Positions 34,771-42,889 are shown, numbered from the stretch's first letter. The stretch: 64,000 nt of DNA from Candidatus Woesearchaeota archaeon (GCA_030651135.1 JAUSCS010000010.1:1-64000); one strand, 5' to 3'. Program-made: numbers and translations. Notes: generated from the sequence alone by a model not told the origin.

Positions 34771-35400
34771 ATGAAAACATTAAAAAATGCGGTTCGTGCG
34801 GCATCGGCAGGTTTAGGGCTGTTATGCCTTGCTTCAATGCTTTGCGCTGATGAAACAGAATATAGGGCAATAACACAAACATCCGCTAAAATAACAGACA
34901 AAGTTGGAGTCTGGGTTCGCACGGAAGACAGGTGGAAGAAAGGCGATAATTATTATGATGAAGAAAAGATTGGCTTTGACTTCACAGTTGGCAAGTATCT
35001 GGCATTATCGCCTGCTGTTTGCAACAGAAGAGTGGGCAGCAGCGACAGTGATATTGCTTTTTTAACAGTTTCCACTTCCAAGAAGATGGGCAATACTGCA
35101 TTAGTTGGCGCTCTGACCGAAGAATACAATCTTGATGCAAAGACATCATTGACAGAGCCTTTTGTTAAGATAGCAAGACCTGTAAAGCTTGGCGATATAA
35201 GGATGGCGCCGTATGCTTACGATCTGGCTTTCATATCTAATGCAGATGGAAGTTTGAGGGAGAACAGAATCGGAGTTGGCATTGAGCTTCCTCTGGCTGA
35301 AAAGATCAAATTGGCTGTAGAATATGCTATAAGGGACATGGATCCTGCAGTAGGGAAGAACAGCAATATGTATACAGTCAGCGTTAATGGTAAATTTTAA
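34771..35400 (+). CDS. Secreted protein resembling a small outer-membrane beta-barrel
   Basis: 209 residues: a signal peptide to about residue 26 (GLGLLCLASMLCA), then almost only amphipathic strands separated by charged turns: VGVWVRTEDRWKK, KIGFDFTVGKYLAL, DIAFLTVSTSKKMG, RIGVGIELPLAEKIKLAVEYAI. The chain ends YTVSVNGKF, a C-terminal Phe as in bacterial outer-membrane barrels. In bacteria this would be called a DUF2490-like or related barrel. An archaeon with a single membrane has no obvious place for it, so it may be a soluble beta protein, a cell-envelope pore or an acquired gene. Confidence 0.6.
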   Translation: MKTLKNAVRAASAGLGLLCLASMLCADETEYRAITQTSAKITDKVGVWVRTEDRWKKGDNYYDEEKIGFDFTVGKYLALSPAVCNRRVGSSDSDIAFLTVSTSKKMGNTALVGALTEEYNLDAKTSLTEPFVKIARPVKLGDIRMAPYAYDLAFISNADGSLRENRIGVGIELPLAEKIKLAVEYAIRDMDPAVGKNSNMYTVSVNGKF

Positions 35401-35412
35401 ACACTGAAAATT

Positions 35413-35588
35413 CCACCATTCTCTGAATGGTGGTTTACTCCGTAAACCACAGATCAATATGTGAAATTTTGGTGTGCTCAAATGTCAAAAATGTCTGCAT
35501 TTTTGAGCAAATTGGAAATGTGAGCATTTCCAATTAACCGCCTGATTTGGTGGATCGCAGCGACATGCCATCCATCTGTGATGGGTGG
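35413..35588. ncRNA. Cluster of five consecutive hairpins
   Basis: Perfect or near-perfect stems follow one another: CCACCATTC/GAATGGTGG (35413-35433), GTGGTTTAC/GTAAACCAC (35430-35450, sharing bases with the first), TCAAAAATG/CATTTTTGA (35485-35506), ATTGGAAATG/CATTTCCAAT (35511-35534), and CCATCCATC/GATGGGTGG (35568-35588). Loops are 3-4 bases. A T-tract follows. The cluster lies between two convergent genes and could be a structured RNA, a two-way terminator or a relic of a mobile element. Confidence 0.5.
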
Positions 35589-35656
35589 TTTTTGACATTA
35601 TTTTTTTATTTCTTTAATTTTAAACTATGGCATAAGACATTAATGATTGTACCTTT

Positions 35657-36790
35657 TCATCTAATCTCATGATGTTTTATAAAGTCAATTATCCTGCCTA
35701 GAGTTTCTTGTTCCCCTTTGTATAAATTATACTCGTCTGCCAGCGTATCGCCTTTTAAAGGAAGATCAGAAACATAGCCCGCAAACCCAAAGTTTATGTC
35801 AAGAAACCTGTGAAACCATCTTCTTGCGTCATTTACTGCTTCTGCGCTTTCCCTGCTTTCCAGCTCCACACATATGCAGCCATTTTTCCTTGCCTCTTCA
35901 AGCTGTTCAATAGACTCATCTACTAGAGTGGGCACATTGAAATTTAACTCGCTCTTGCCTTGAGCTAAAACATTATGCATCGGATACTCAAATCTTTTTC
36001 CGTTTTTTAGGTCAACATCATCAATGATTGCTGTCGGATAAACCAGATCATTCCTTTGCATATTCTCCTCTAAGCCGCCTACACGACCAAACATAAATAA
36101 ATCAATTTCCAGTTTTTTGCCTTCATTTTCCGCTAGTGCTGCATATTCCCTAAGCATCTTATATATTATGTGTTTTGCCTGATCAGCATAAACAGGGCCT
36201 ATGTTCAATATCTTCTCACCTTTTATTTCAGTTATCTGAGCATCCAGATATTCGCTTTGGCCCTTTGCAATAATCTTGGTTGCTTTTGCTACGGCATCTA
36301 TTGAGCCAAAAATAATTTTTCTTATATCCTTGATATCACAACTCGGGAATACTCTTCTGTCCTTGTATTTTTCTGAAGGAACAAACAAGCCGGCTACAAA
36401 ATCATAGGCGTGGTTTTCATAGTAAATGTTTGCATCTCTTTCGTTATTGTTTAAATGGCGAATTTCAAATTCCATATTTTTTCCGCTAACTGCAATATAC
36501 TCTTCAATCAGCCGCCTGTACCTCTCTCCTCTTCCAAATCCGCTGTATTGAGGTATAAGCAATGTTCCTTTTCCGAAAGGAGGCCCGTAAAAATAGATAG
36601 GTTCACGCCCATTCTCCTGTACAACTCTTTCAAAATCACCATGCTCCCTGCGAATGATCTGTTCCAGTGACGAAGGCAGACTTCCGTTATAAAGCTCGAT
36701 TTTTCCGATATCCTCAGGAGCCAAGTTTCTGCCAAAAAGCCTTGTTTCAGCATACTTGATCAGTTTTCCTTTTGTGAATATTGAGATCAT
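35657..36790 (-). CDS. Nucleoside phosphorylase/nucleosidase-like protein
   Basis: A 377-residue protein. In its second half the pattern FGRVGGLEEN, NDLVYPTAIIDD, FNVPTLVDES and CVELESRESAEAVND resembles the PNP/UDP-phosphorylase fold (Gly-Gly loop, the GD-V step, and the ribose-binding Glu in M/LE-S). The N-terminal 150 residues are not recognised. Such enzymes cleave nucleosides or nucleotides to base plus ribose derivative. The ATG at 36790 is one base after the stop of a ribbon-helix-helix gene. Location divergent from nrtR suggests a role in nicotinamide or purine nucleoside salvage; this is inference. Confidence 0.4.
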   Translation of the reverse strand: MISIFTKGKLIKYAETRLFGRNLAPEDIGKIELYNGSLPSSLEQIIRREHGDFERVVQENGREPIYFYGPPFGKGTLLIPQYSGFGRGERYRRLIEEYIAVSGKNMEFEIRHLNNNERDANIYYENHAYDFVAGLFVPSEKYKDRRVFPSCDIKDIRKIIFGSIDAVAKATKIIAKGQSEYLDAQITEIKGEKILNIGPVYADQAKHIIYKMLREYAALAENEGKKLEIDLFMFGRVGGLEENMQRNDLVYPTAIIDDVDLKNGKRFEYPMHNVLAQGKSELNFNVPTLVDESIEQLEEARKNGCICVELESRESAEAVNDARRWFHRFLDINFGFAGYVSDLPLKGDTLADEYNLYKGEQETLGRIIDFIKHHEIR

Positions 36791-36791
36791 T

Positions 36792-36935
36792 TTATTGTTT
36801 TGCCTCTTCAAAATATGTTCTTAAAGCCTCTTCAATCACATGGCTTTTGCTCCTGAAAAGCCTGTTTTTGGCCATAGCATCATTTATTCCAAGAATCAGA
36901 TCCTGCTCTATTGTTACGCTTAACTTATGCCTCAT
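36792..36935 (-). CDS. Ribbon-helix-helix DNA-binding protein, 47 aa
   Basis: Encodes MRHKLSVTIEQDLILGINDA followed by a helix-turn-helix-like pair RSKSHVIEEALRTYFEEA. This is the MetJ/Arc pattern: an N-terminal DNA-reading strand (KLSVTIEQDL) and two helices. A TATA box (ATTTATAAAT, 36958-36967) lies about 25 bases upstream of the ATG at 36935, so a leaderless start there is most likely; an in-frame ATG at 36956 would lie too close to it. It is coupled to the nucleosidase-like gene and may regulate that operon, its own promoter and perhaps nrtR. Confidence 0.7.
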   Translation of the reverse strand: MRHKLSVTIEQDLILGINDAMAKNRLFRSKSHVIEEALRTYFEEAKQ

Positions 36936-36937
36936 AG

Positions 36938-36997
36938 GGTAGTATGATGCACTCATCATTTATAAATCTTTCTATTTTTAACTACTTTATGGTAGTT
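36938..36997. promoter_or_regulatory. Possible ribbon-helix-helix operator sites
   Basis: GGTAGT half sites occur at 36938-36943 and 36991-36996, the second within an inverted repeat AACTAC-N6-GTAGTT (36980-36997). They flank the TATA box of the RHH gene in the divergent promoter region. Confidence 0.3.
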
Positions 36998-37014
36998 TCA
37001 TTATTGGGATTAAG

Positions 37015-37043
37015 TTTAAATATTACTGTATTTATTACACTAT
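37015..37043 (+). promoter_or_regulatory. nrtR TATA box and NrtR box 1
   Basis: TTTAAATA at 37015-37022 is followed at once by a 21-base box at 37023-37043 that matches TTAGTGTAT-ATA-ATACACTAA at 17 of 21 positions. It ends two bases before the ATG at 37046. Binding here would block initiation, implying autorepression. Confidence 0.7.
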
Positions 37044-37045
37044 CG

Positions 37046-37705
37046 ATGGAGGAATTTAAAAAAGACAGGTTCTATATTGCAGTAGATGCTGTAGTCTTTA
37101 CCATATTGGATAAAGAGCTCAAGATCCTCCTGATAAAAAGAAAAAACGATCCTTCTAAAGGCAGATACGCCCTGCCTGGCGGGTTTGCAGAGCTAGATGA
37201 AAATCTTGAAGATGCCGCAAGGCGTGAGCTGGAAGAAGAAACGGGCGTAAAGAATATTTTCCTGAAAAAGCTTCATGCTTTTGGCGATGTTGGCAGGGAT
37301 CTCCGCGGCAGGGTTATTACAATCCCTTTTCTCGCTTTAATAGATGGCGATAAAATAAAGCTTAATTCGACATCTGATGCGGAATTGGCAAGATGGTATC
37401 CTATTGACCGGCTTCCGGAGCTGGCATTCGACCATAAAAAAATTATTGACGATGCGCTGCAGCATTTAAGATTTGAAATGCAGAATACAAACATTGCATT
37501 CCAGATGATGCCTGAGAAGTTCACATTGACAGAACTGCAGCAGGCGCATGAAATAGTGCTGGATAAAAAGATAGATAAGAGGAATTTCAGGAAGAAGATC
37601 GGTGAATTAGGGATATTAAAGGGGCTGACGGAAACAAAAATGGAAGGAGCTCATCGCCCGGCAAAGCTTTATTCTTTTAAATCTAAAACATACAAAATGC
37701 TGTGA
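37046..37705 (+). CDS. nrtR: NrtR-type regulator of NAD metabolism (Nudix + winged helix)
   Basis: A 219-residue protein. Residues about 8-145 are a Nudix domain with an intact box G46-x5-E52-x7-R60-E-L-x-E-E-x-G67-V, and residues about 150-219 a winged helix (TLTELQQAHEIVLDKKIDKR and FRKKIGELGILK, ending YSFKSKTYKML). This is the build of NrtR, which senses ADP-ribose and represses NAD genes in bacteria. The ATG at 37046 is chosen because the conserved protein starts there. It lies directly upstream of the pncB operon, and matching operators precede nrtR, pncB and nadK. Confidence 0.85.
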   Translation: MEEFKKDRFYIAVDAVVFTILDKELKILLIKRKNDPSKGRYALPGGFAELDENLEDAARRELEEETGVKNIFLKKLHAFGDVGRDLRGRVITIPFLALIDGDKIKLNSTSDAELARWYPIDRLPELAFDHKKIIDDALQHLRFEMQNTNIAFQMMPEKFTLTELQQAHEIVLDKKIDKRNFRKKIGELGILKGLTETKMEGAHRPAKLYSFKSKTYKML

Positions 37706-37737
37706 TTTTTTGACATATATTCTGCAGTATAGAAATA

Positions 37738-37770
37738 TTTATATACTTGTTAGTGTATATAATACACTAA
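37738..37770 (+). promoter_or_regulatory. pncB operon TATA box and NrtR box 2
   Basis: TTTATATA at 37738-37745, then a 21-base palindrome at 37750-37770 with perfect 9-base arms TTAGTGTAT and ATACACTAA around a 3-base centre. The position just behind the TATA box suits repression. Confidence 0.8.
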
Positions 37771-37802
37771 GAGATAAAAGCTCAGTTATTTTTTCATCAT
37801 AG

Positions 37803-37823
37803 TAAGTGTATAAAATACAATAA
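37803..37823 (+). promoter_or_regulatory. NrtR box 3
   Basis: A second, weaker box for the pncB operon, matching box 2 at 18 of 21 positions, in the leader 15 bases before the ATG at 37838 and 53 bases (five helical turns) after box 2. Confidence 0.65.
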
Positions 37824-37837
37824 GTAAATGAGAAAAA

Positions 37838-39175
37838 ATGAAAGAAAACAAAACAATGCTTACGGACCTGTACCAGCTGACAATGAATGCAGCCTATTTT
37901 GATAACGATAAAGATGATGCTGCAACATTTGACCTGTTTATAAGAAAACTTCCAAAGGACTGGGGGTATTTCATAGCCAATGGAATTGAAGATGCTGTTG
38001 ACTATTTAACAAACCTAAGATTCGAGGAAGATGATATAGCTTACTTAAGAGAACAAGGGATCTTCAATGAAGATTTTCTGGAGTTCTTGAAGGATTTCAA
38101 ATTTGAAGGAGATGTTTATGCAATAAAAGAAGGAACTCCGATATTCCCAAATGAGCCAATATTACGGGTAACTGCAAAAAGAACCCAGGTGCAGTTTGTT
38201 GAAAGCGCCTTATTGAATATTATAAATTTTCAAACAATGATCGCAGCCAAAACAAACAGGGTTGTAAATGCCGCTAATGGTGCAGGGGTTGTTGATTTTG
38301 GCTTAAGAAGGGCGCAAGAAGAAGATGCTGCAATAAAGGGAGCAAGAGCCGCTTATATCGCCGGAGCAATAGCAACTTCAAATGTTAAAGCCGGAAAGGA
38401 ATATGGAATCCCGATAAATGGCACTCAGGCGCATAGCTTTGTAATGGGCTTTCCTACTGAATTAGAATCATTCAGAGCTTATGCTAAAACATTTCCGAAC
38501 AATCCAACTTTGCTGATTGATACTTATGATACGCTGCAAGGAGCAAGAAATGCCGCAGTTGTTGCAAAGGAACTAGAGCAGCAAGGCAGGAAGCTTGGGG
38601 CAGTAAGGCTTGACAGCGGGGATTTGGCAGATTTATCAAAAAAAGTAAGAGCAATCCTTGATGAGCAGGGCCTTAATTATGCCAGAATAGTTGCAAGCAA
38701 TGATCTCAATGAATACAAGATAGATGACTTAGTGAAAGCAGGAGCTCCAATTAATGGCTATGGTGTTGGCACAGAGATGATAACAGCCAAGCCAGTTGCC
38801 GCGATTCCTGGCGTCTATAAGCTAGTAGAAGATGATGATGGGGCAAAGATCAAATTAAGCAATGAAAAAAGAACATTGCCTGGCAAAAAACAAGTTTACA
38901 GAATAGAAAATAAGGGAAAATATGAAAAAGACATAATTGCTTTAGAAACCGAACAAATAGAAGGAAAACCCCTGCTGGAAAAAGCAGTTCTTAATGGCCA
39001 GAGAGTCAGAGAAAGAAGAGAGCTAAAAGAAACAAGGCAATACTGCTTGGAAGAAGTTGCAAAACTTCCTGATGAATTAAAACAGCTTAGAGTTGATCAA
39101 CAATACACTATCGAGTTAGCTCCAGCTTTAAACAATTTAGTGGAGCAATTAACAAAACAATATGGAGGCGGGTAA
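37838..39175 (+). CDS. pncB: Nicotinate phosphoribosyltransferase
   Basis: Makes nicotinate mononucleotide from nicotinate and PRPP with ATP hydrolysis (Preiss-Handler salvage). The 445-residue protein starts LTDLYQLTM, the family's N-terminal signature. It has DFGLRRAQ, the autophosphorylated His in NGTQAHSFVMGF, LIDTYDTLQGARNA, and the phosphate-binding RLDSGDLADLSK. It heads a seven-gene operon under two NrtR boxes, followed by a 73-residue gene one base later and by nicotinamidase, which supplies its substrate. Confidence 0.95.
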   Translation: MKENKTMLTDLYQLTMNAAYFDNDKDDAATFDLFIRKLPKDWGYFIANGIEDAVDYLTNLRFEEDDIAYLREQGIFNEDFLEFLKDFKFEGDVYAIKEGTPIFPNEPILRVTAKRTQVQFVESALLNIINFQTMIAAKTNRVVNAANGAGVVDFGLRRAQEEDAAIKGARAAYIAGAIATSNVKAGKEYGIPINGTQAHSFVMGFPTELESFRAYAKTFPNNPTLLIDTYDTLQGARNAAVVAKELEQQGRKLGAVRLDSGDLADLSKKVRAILDEQGLNYARIVASNDLNEYKIDDLVKAGAPINGYGVGTEMITAKPVAAIPGVYKLVEDDDGAKIKLSNEKRTLPGKKQVYRIENKGKYEKDIIALETEQIEGKPLLEKAVLNGQRVRERRELKETRQYCLEEVAKLPDELKQLRVDQQYTIELAPALNNLVEQLTKQYGGG

Positions 39176-39176
39176 A

Positions 39177-39398
39177 ATGGACCAAGAACGAGCGAGAGCA
39201 GTTGTTAAAGATGCGCAGGGCAGAATGCATCTCTTGCTGCAGGAAAGGAAATATGCGGAAGACGAGCAAATCAGACAATTTGATGCCGTAACTGTAGACG
39301 TGCCTTTAGGAGATCGGCAAGCAAAGCCCCAGTACTATATTTTGAGGATAATCGAGCAAAAGAAAGAGCAGGATTACCAGAGGAGGTGGGTGAGATGA
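39177..39398 (+). CDS. Small hypothetical protein in the NAD operon, 73 aa
   Basis: Starts one base after the pncB stop and ends overlapping the pncA start (ATGA), so it is translated as part of the operon. The charged product (KDAQGRMHLLLQERKYAEDE, then VTVDVPLGDRQAKPQYYILR) has a short beta-rich middle and no known motif. The beta-rich middle might be a trimmed Nudix-like or OB-like piece, but similarity is too weak to call. It may be an accessory subunit for a neighbour. Confidence 0.65.
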   Translation: MDQERARAVVKDAQGRMHLLLQERKYAEDEQIRQFDAVTVDVPLGDRQAKPQYYILRIIEQKKEQDYQRRWVR

Positions 39399-40153
39399 GG
39401 ATATTCTACGATGTAGACACGCAAAACGACTTCATGAACAAGAATGGAGCATTGTATGTGCCTGATGCAGAATTAATAAAGCCAAATTTAGCGAAACTAA
39501 CATGTTTTGCTAAAGAGAAGAATATTCTTATTGCAGGAAGTGTTGACAGGCATTTTGGCACTGAAGAATATAAATGCAGAGAAGGAGAACTGCAAAGATG
39601 GGGCGGGCCTTTCCCAGACCATTGTATGAATGGAAGCAAAGGAGAATTGAAAATTTATGATACCGCTCTTCATGTCTACCCAACCAGATCAGGAGGTCCA
39701 GTAACAGACAGGGACTTTGATGCAGGAAGATATATTGCCCATGAGAGGGAAACAAGTTCAATAAAAGAAAAACTGAGATGGGCTAACAATATAATGGATG
39801 TTAATGGGAATCTGATTCTTCTTTACAGAGACCCAAAGAAAGAAAATCTTCCAGTATATTTTGAAAAACAGAATTATGATGTTTTTACAAACCCTGCTGC
39901 AGATTATTTTTTCCAAAGACTGCTGAAAGCCAGAAGATTTGACAAAGAAGCAGTAGTCTACGGCGTGGCAACAGATTATTGTGTCAAGGCAGCAGTTCTA
40001 GGAATGCAGCAAAGAGGAGTTCAATGCTATGTTGTAGAAGATGCAATCAAGGGGGTTGATCCAAAAACAACTGAAGCAGCTATTGAAGAAATGAAAAAAG
40101 CAGGAGCCAAATTTATCAATACTAAAAAAGTTTTGGAGGAAATAATAAAATAA
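39395..40153 (+). CDS. pncA: Nicotinamidase (isochorismatase family)
   Basis: Hydrolyses nicotinamide to nicotinate, feeding PncB. 252 residues with the catalytic triad of the family: Asp8 in DTQNDF, Lys158 in FEKQNYDVF and Cys196 in ATDYCVKAA; DRHFG (Asp51, His53) and PDHC supply probable metal ligands. The protein is longer than many PncA proteins because of an insertion around residues 85-130. Translation is coupled to the preceding 73-residue gene by ATGA overlap. Confidence 0.9.
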   Translation: MRIFYDVDTQNDFMNKNGALYVPDAELIKPNLAKLTCFAKEKNILIAGSVDRHFGTEEYKCREGELQRWGGPFPDHCMNGSKGELKIYDTALHVYPTRSGGPVTDRDFDAGRYIAHERETSSIKEKLRWANNIMDVNGNLILLYRDPKKENLPVYFEKQNYDVFTNPAADYFFQRLLKARRFDKEAVVYGVATDYCVKAAVLGMQQRGVQCYVVEDAIKGVDPKTTEAAIEEMKKAGAKFINTKKVLEEIIK

Positions 40154-40164
40154 AGGTGTTTCAT

Positions 40165-41034
40165 ATGGAAGTGCAAACATACAGCATCGTCATAGGAACT
40201 GAGGCATGCAATGCAAGCTGCCCTTATTGCGTATCTAAAATGACCCCCCAGTTAGGTGTTGAAAATAAGCATGTAGATGTTAACTGGAGAAATTTTGACA
40301 TAGCAGCAAGATACGCTAAAGATTGCGGTGCATCTACTGTGCTTTTAACAGGTAAAGGAGAGCCAACCTTGTTTCCAAATCTTATAACAGACTATATGAA
40401 ACATTTGAAAGATTATAAATTTCCTTTTATCGAGCTTCAAACAAACGGCATAACTTTGGCAGAATCAGCCTATGACAAATACCTCAAAGAATGGTGCGAT
40501 CACGGCATGACCTTAGTAGCGATTTCAATAGCGCATTATGATGCAGAGAAAAACAGAGAGATCTACCTGCCAAAAAGAAAACAATATTTTGATTTGGAAG
40601 GTCTGATAAGCAAACTTCATTCGCAAAAATTCAGTGTAAGATTGTCATGCACGATGCTTAAAGACTACATTGATGATATTGCGGGAATAGAAAAATTGGT
40701 GGAGTTCGCAAAAAAGAACGATGTAGAGCAGCTGACAATAAGGCCGGTAAGAAAACCAGAGTCAAGCAGGAACGATGAAATTTTTGATTGGGTTGACAAG
40801 CATGCTGTTGATAATGATGCCCTTAAACGCATAAAAGATCATCTTGATGCAAATGCCACTCTGCTCATGGAGCTTGCGCATGGCGCTGCAGTGTATGATC
40901 TTGGCGGCCAGAACATATGCTTTACTGATGCACTAACAATTGATCCAAAATCAAGCCAGATCAGGCAGTTAATATTTTTTCCTGACGGCCATCTCAGATA
41001 TGATTGGCAGTACAAGGGGGCGATCTTGCTATGA
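40165..41034 (+). CDS. Radical SAM enzyme within the NAD operon
   Basis: A 289-residue radical SAM protein with the standard motif C15-NAS-C19-PY-C22 and the SAM-binding GKGEPTLFPN (the GGE-like step) at about residues 56-66. The barrel continues with LQTNGI and a likely SAM-contacting TIRPVRKPESS. There is no C-terminal SPASM Cys cluster; one Cys occurs in GGQNICFTDALTID near the end. An AGGTG ribosome binding site supports the ATG at 40165 rather than the GTG at 40156. It overlaps the next gene by ATGA. Its reaction is unknown; the operon suggests a pyridine-nucleotide-related or NAD-dependent substrate. Confidence 0.85.
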   Translation: MEVQTYSIVIGTEACNASCPYCVSKMTPQLGVENKHVDVNWRNFDIAARYAKDCGASTVLLTGKGEPTLFPNLITDYMKHLKDYKFPFIELQTNGITLAESAYDKYLKEWCDHGMTLVAISIAHYDAEKNREIYLPKRKQYFDLEGLISKLHSQKFSVRLSCTMLKDYIDDIAGIEKLVEFAKKNDVEQLTIRPVRKPESSRNDEIFDWVDKHAVDNDALKRIKDHLDANATLLMELAHGAAVYDLGGQNICFTDALTIDPKSSQIRQLIFFPDGHLRYDWQYKGAILL

Positions 41035-41984
41035 AACAATTAAAGGCAATGAATGCAGTCTACAGTTATTATTTTCCAGAAGTTAGAAAGTTAATAGATG
41101 ATTTAATTAAAGATTATCCGCACGAAATATTTTTAACATCAAGCAATGTAAACTTAGACCAGTTTCATGAGCCAGTACTTGAAAAACTATTGAAGTTTTA
41201 TGCAGGCGCTGTTCCTGATCTAAAAAATTTCAGATTTGCATATCCGACATCCGGCTCAAGTGAAGGCATCAGGGAGTATTTAACTTTATTGCAATCTAGA
41301 GGAGTTAATCAGATTTATGTGCTGAAAGGCGAGTATGAAGGCTTTAAAGAAACTGCCAAAACCAGAAATATTGCTGCTGTTGAAATTGATTTAGAAAAAA
41401 CATCACCATCTAAACTAGAAAAAGGATTATGGTTCATATCCAACCCTTCAGCTAGGGATGGCAATATAATTCCTAACGAAACAATAATGGATATATGCGA
41501 GTCAGGGCACAGAATATTTTACGACATGGCGTATGTGGGCTCCACTACGCAGTATAAATTTGATGTCAATCATAAAAATATAGAAGCCGCCGTGATATCA
41601 TTGAGCAAGCCATTTGGGTTATTCCGTTATAGAGTGGGGTTTACTTTCAGTAGAAATGATGTTCCTTCACTTTACTCTAATAAATGGTTCAAAAGTATTC
41701 CTGCCCTTTTAATCGCAGAAAAGATTTTTGATAATATGGAGGTTGATGAATTATACGCTAAATACAGGCCAGTTCAGAAAAAAATTATTGAAGAGATCAA
41801 TGATGAGTTTAAGCTAGCTATACAACCTAGCGATGCGATACTTTTAGGTTACTTGCCAAAAGATGACGCAGCCAAGCTTGACAAAAGTTTGCAGGAATTA
41901 ATAGCTCCGTTTGAGAGAGGAGATAACTATAGGTTTTGTTTAACACCTTATTACGAACAAAAAGAAAAGGAGAAACCAAAATGA
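41031..41984 (+). CDS. PLP-dependent aminotransferase-like enzyme within the NAD operon
   Basis: A 317-residue fold-type I PLP protein: cofactor-phosphate segment TSGSSEGIREYL, NPSARDGN (Asn138-Pro139), Asp165 and Tyr168 in FYDMAYVG for the pyridine ring, and Lys193 with Arg201 in SLSKPFGLFRYRVGF. This is a shortened class I/II aminotransferase, about 60-80 residues smaller than usual. Overlaps of four bases link it to the radical SAM gene before and to nadE after. Together they look like a two-step modification pathway. The substrate is unknown; aspartate- or amino-acid-derived compounds are plausible. Confidence 0.8.
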   Translation: MKQLKAMNAVYSYYFPEVRKLIDDLIKDYPHEIFLTSSNVNLDQFHEPVLEKLLKFYAGAVPDLKNFRFAYPTSGSSEGIREYLTLLQSRGVNQIYVLKGEYEGFKETAKTRNIAAVEIDLEKTSPSKLEKGLWFISNPSARDGNIIPNETIMDICESGHRIFYDMAYVGSTTQYKFDVNHKNIEAAVISLSKPFGLFRYRVGFTFSRNDVPSLYSNKWFKSIPALLIAEKIFDNMEVDELYAKYRPVQKKIIEEINDEFKLAIQPSDAILLGYLPKDDAAKLDKSLQELIAPFERGDNYRFCLTPYYEQKEKEKPK

Positions 41985-42889
41985 ACCTCGAAAAAAGAAT
42001 AAAATTAGCACAAATGGACCCAGAACTTGTAGCAGGCGAAATTGGGAATTTCATAGTCGAAAGAGTGCTTAAATTCAAAAAAACAGGCGGCGTGATTGGA
42101 TTGTCCGGCGGTGTGGATTCAACAGTAGCGGCAGCATTGGCAAAAAGGGCCTTTGATGCTTACAATAAAAATCACCTAGAAAATCCACTGGAATTAGTTG
42201 GTTATATCTTGCCTTCTAAAACAAACGATCCAAAAGACGCAGAAGATGGAATTAAAGTTGCAAAAAGGCTCTGCATAAGATACGAGATCAGAAGCATTGA
42301 AGATATTGTGGAAGCTTACAAAGTAACAAATCCAGAAGCCCTTAATGATAGATATCACAGAGGGAATTTAACTTCTGAAATGAGAGCAGTAGTTCTTCAT
42401 GGAAAAGCTGCCACAGAAAATAAATCAGTTATTGGAACAGGCAATCGCGATGAAGATTATGGATTGGCTTATTACACTCTCTTCGGAGATGGAGCAGTGC
42501 ATATGAGCCCACTAGGCAGGTTGCCGAAAAGATTAGTGCGGCAAATGGCGGTTTATGTTGGATTTGGAGATCTAGCATATAGAATTTCAACTCCTGGATT
42601 AGAGCACGGCCAAACTTCTTTCAAGGATCTTGGCTATGACTATGAATTTTCCGAAGTGGTGTTGGAAGGGCTTGATCAGGGAATTAAGCCTGAAGATCTT
42701 ACTGCGCATTGCCAAATTATCCCATATGCAAAAGAGCAGATAAAAAAATACACACAATTGCACGGCAAGCCCAAGTTCACCAAAGTCGAGGAATTTATTG
42801 ATGATATTATTATTAGGCATAAAGTTGCTCTTGAAAAATCAAAGCTTGTAAGCCCGAAGATTGCAAAAATCACCTTGAGGTGCGATTAA
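41981..42889 (+). CDS. nadE: NAD synthetase, ammonia-dependent
   Basis: Amidates nicotinate adenine dinucleotide to NAD. The 302-residue protein has the ATP pyrophosphatase loop LSGGVDST at residues 41-48, GTGNRDEDYGLAYYTLFGDG for binding the deamido-NAD and ATP, and SPLGRLPKRLVR. There is no N-terminal nitrilase domain, so ammonia or a separate glutaminase must supply nitrogen. Its ATG overlaps the stop of the PLP gene, and a Nudix gene follows one base after its own stop. Confidence 0.93.
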   Translation: MNLEKRIKLAQMDPELVAGEIGNFIVERVLKFKKTGGVIGLSGGVDSTVAAALAKRAFDAYNKNHLENPLELVGYILPSKTNDPKDAEDGIKVAKRLCIRYEIRSIEDIVEAYKVTNPEALNDRYHRGNLTSEMRAVVLHGKAATENKSVIGTGNRDEDYGLAYYTLFGDGAVHMSPLGRLPKRLVRQMAVYVGFGDLAYRISTPGLEHGQTSFKDLGYDYEFSEVVLEGLDQGIKPEDLTAHCQIIPYAKEQIKKYTQLHGKPKFTKVEEFIDDIIIRHKVALEKSKLVSPKIAKITLRCD

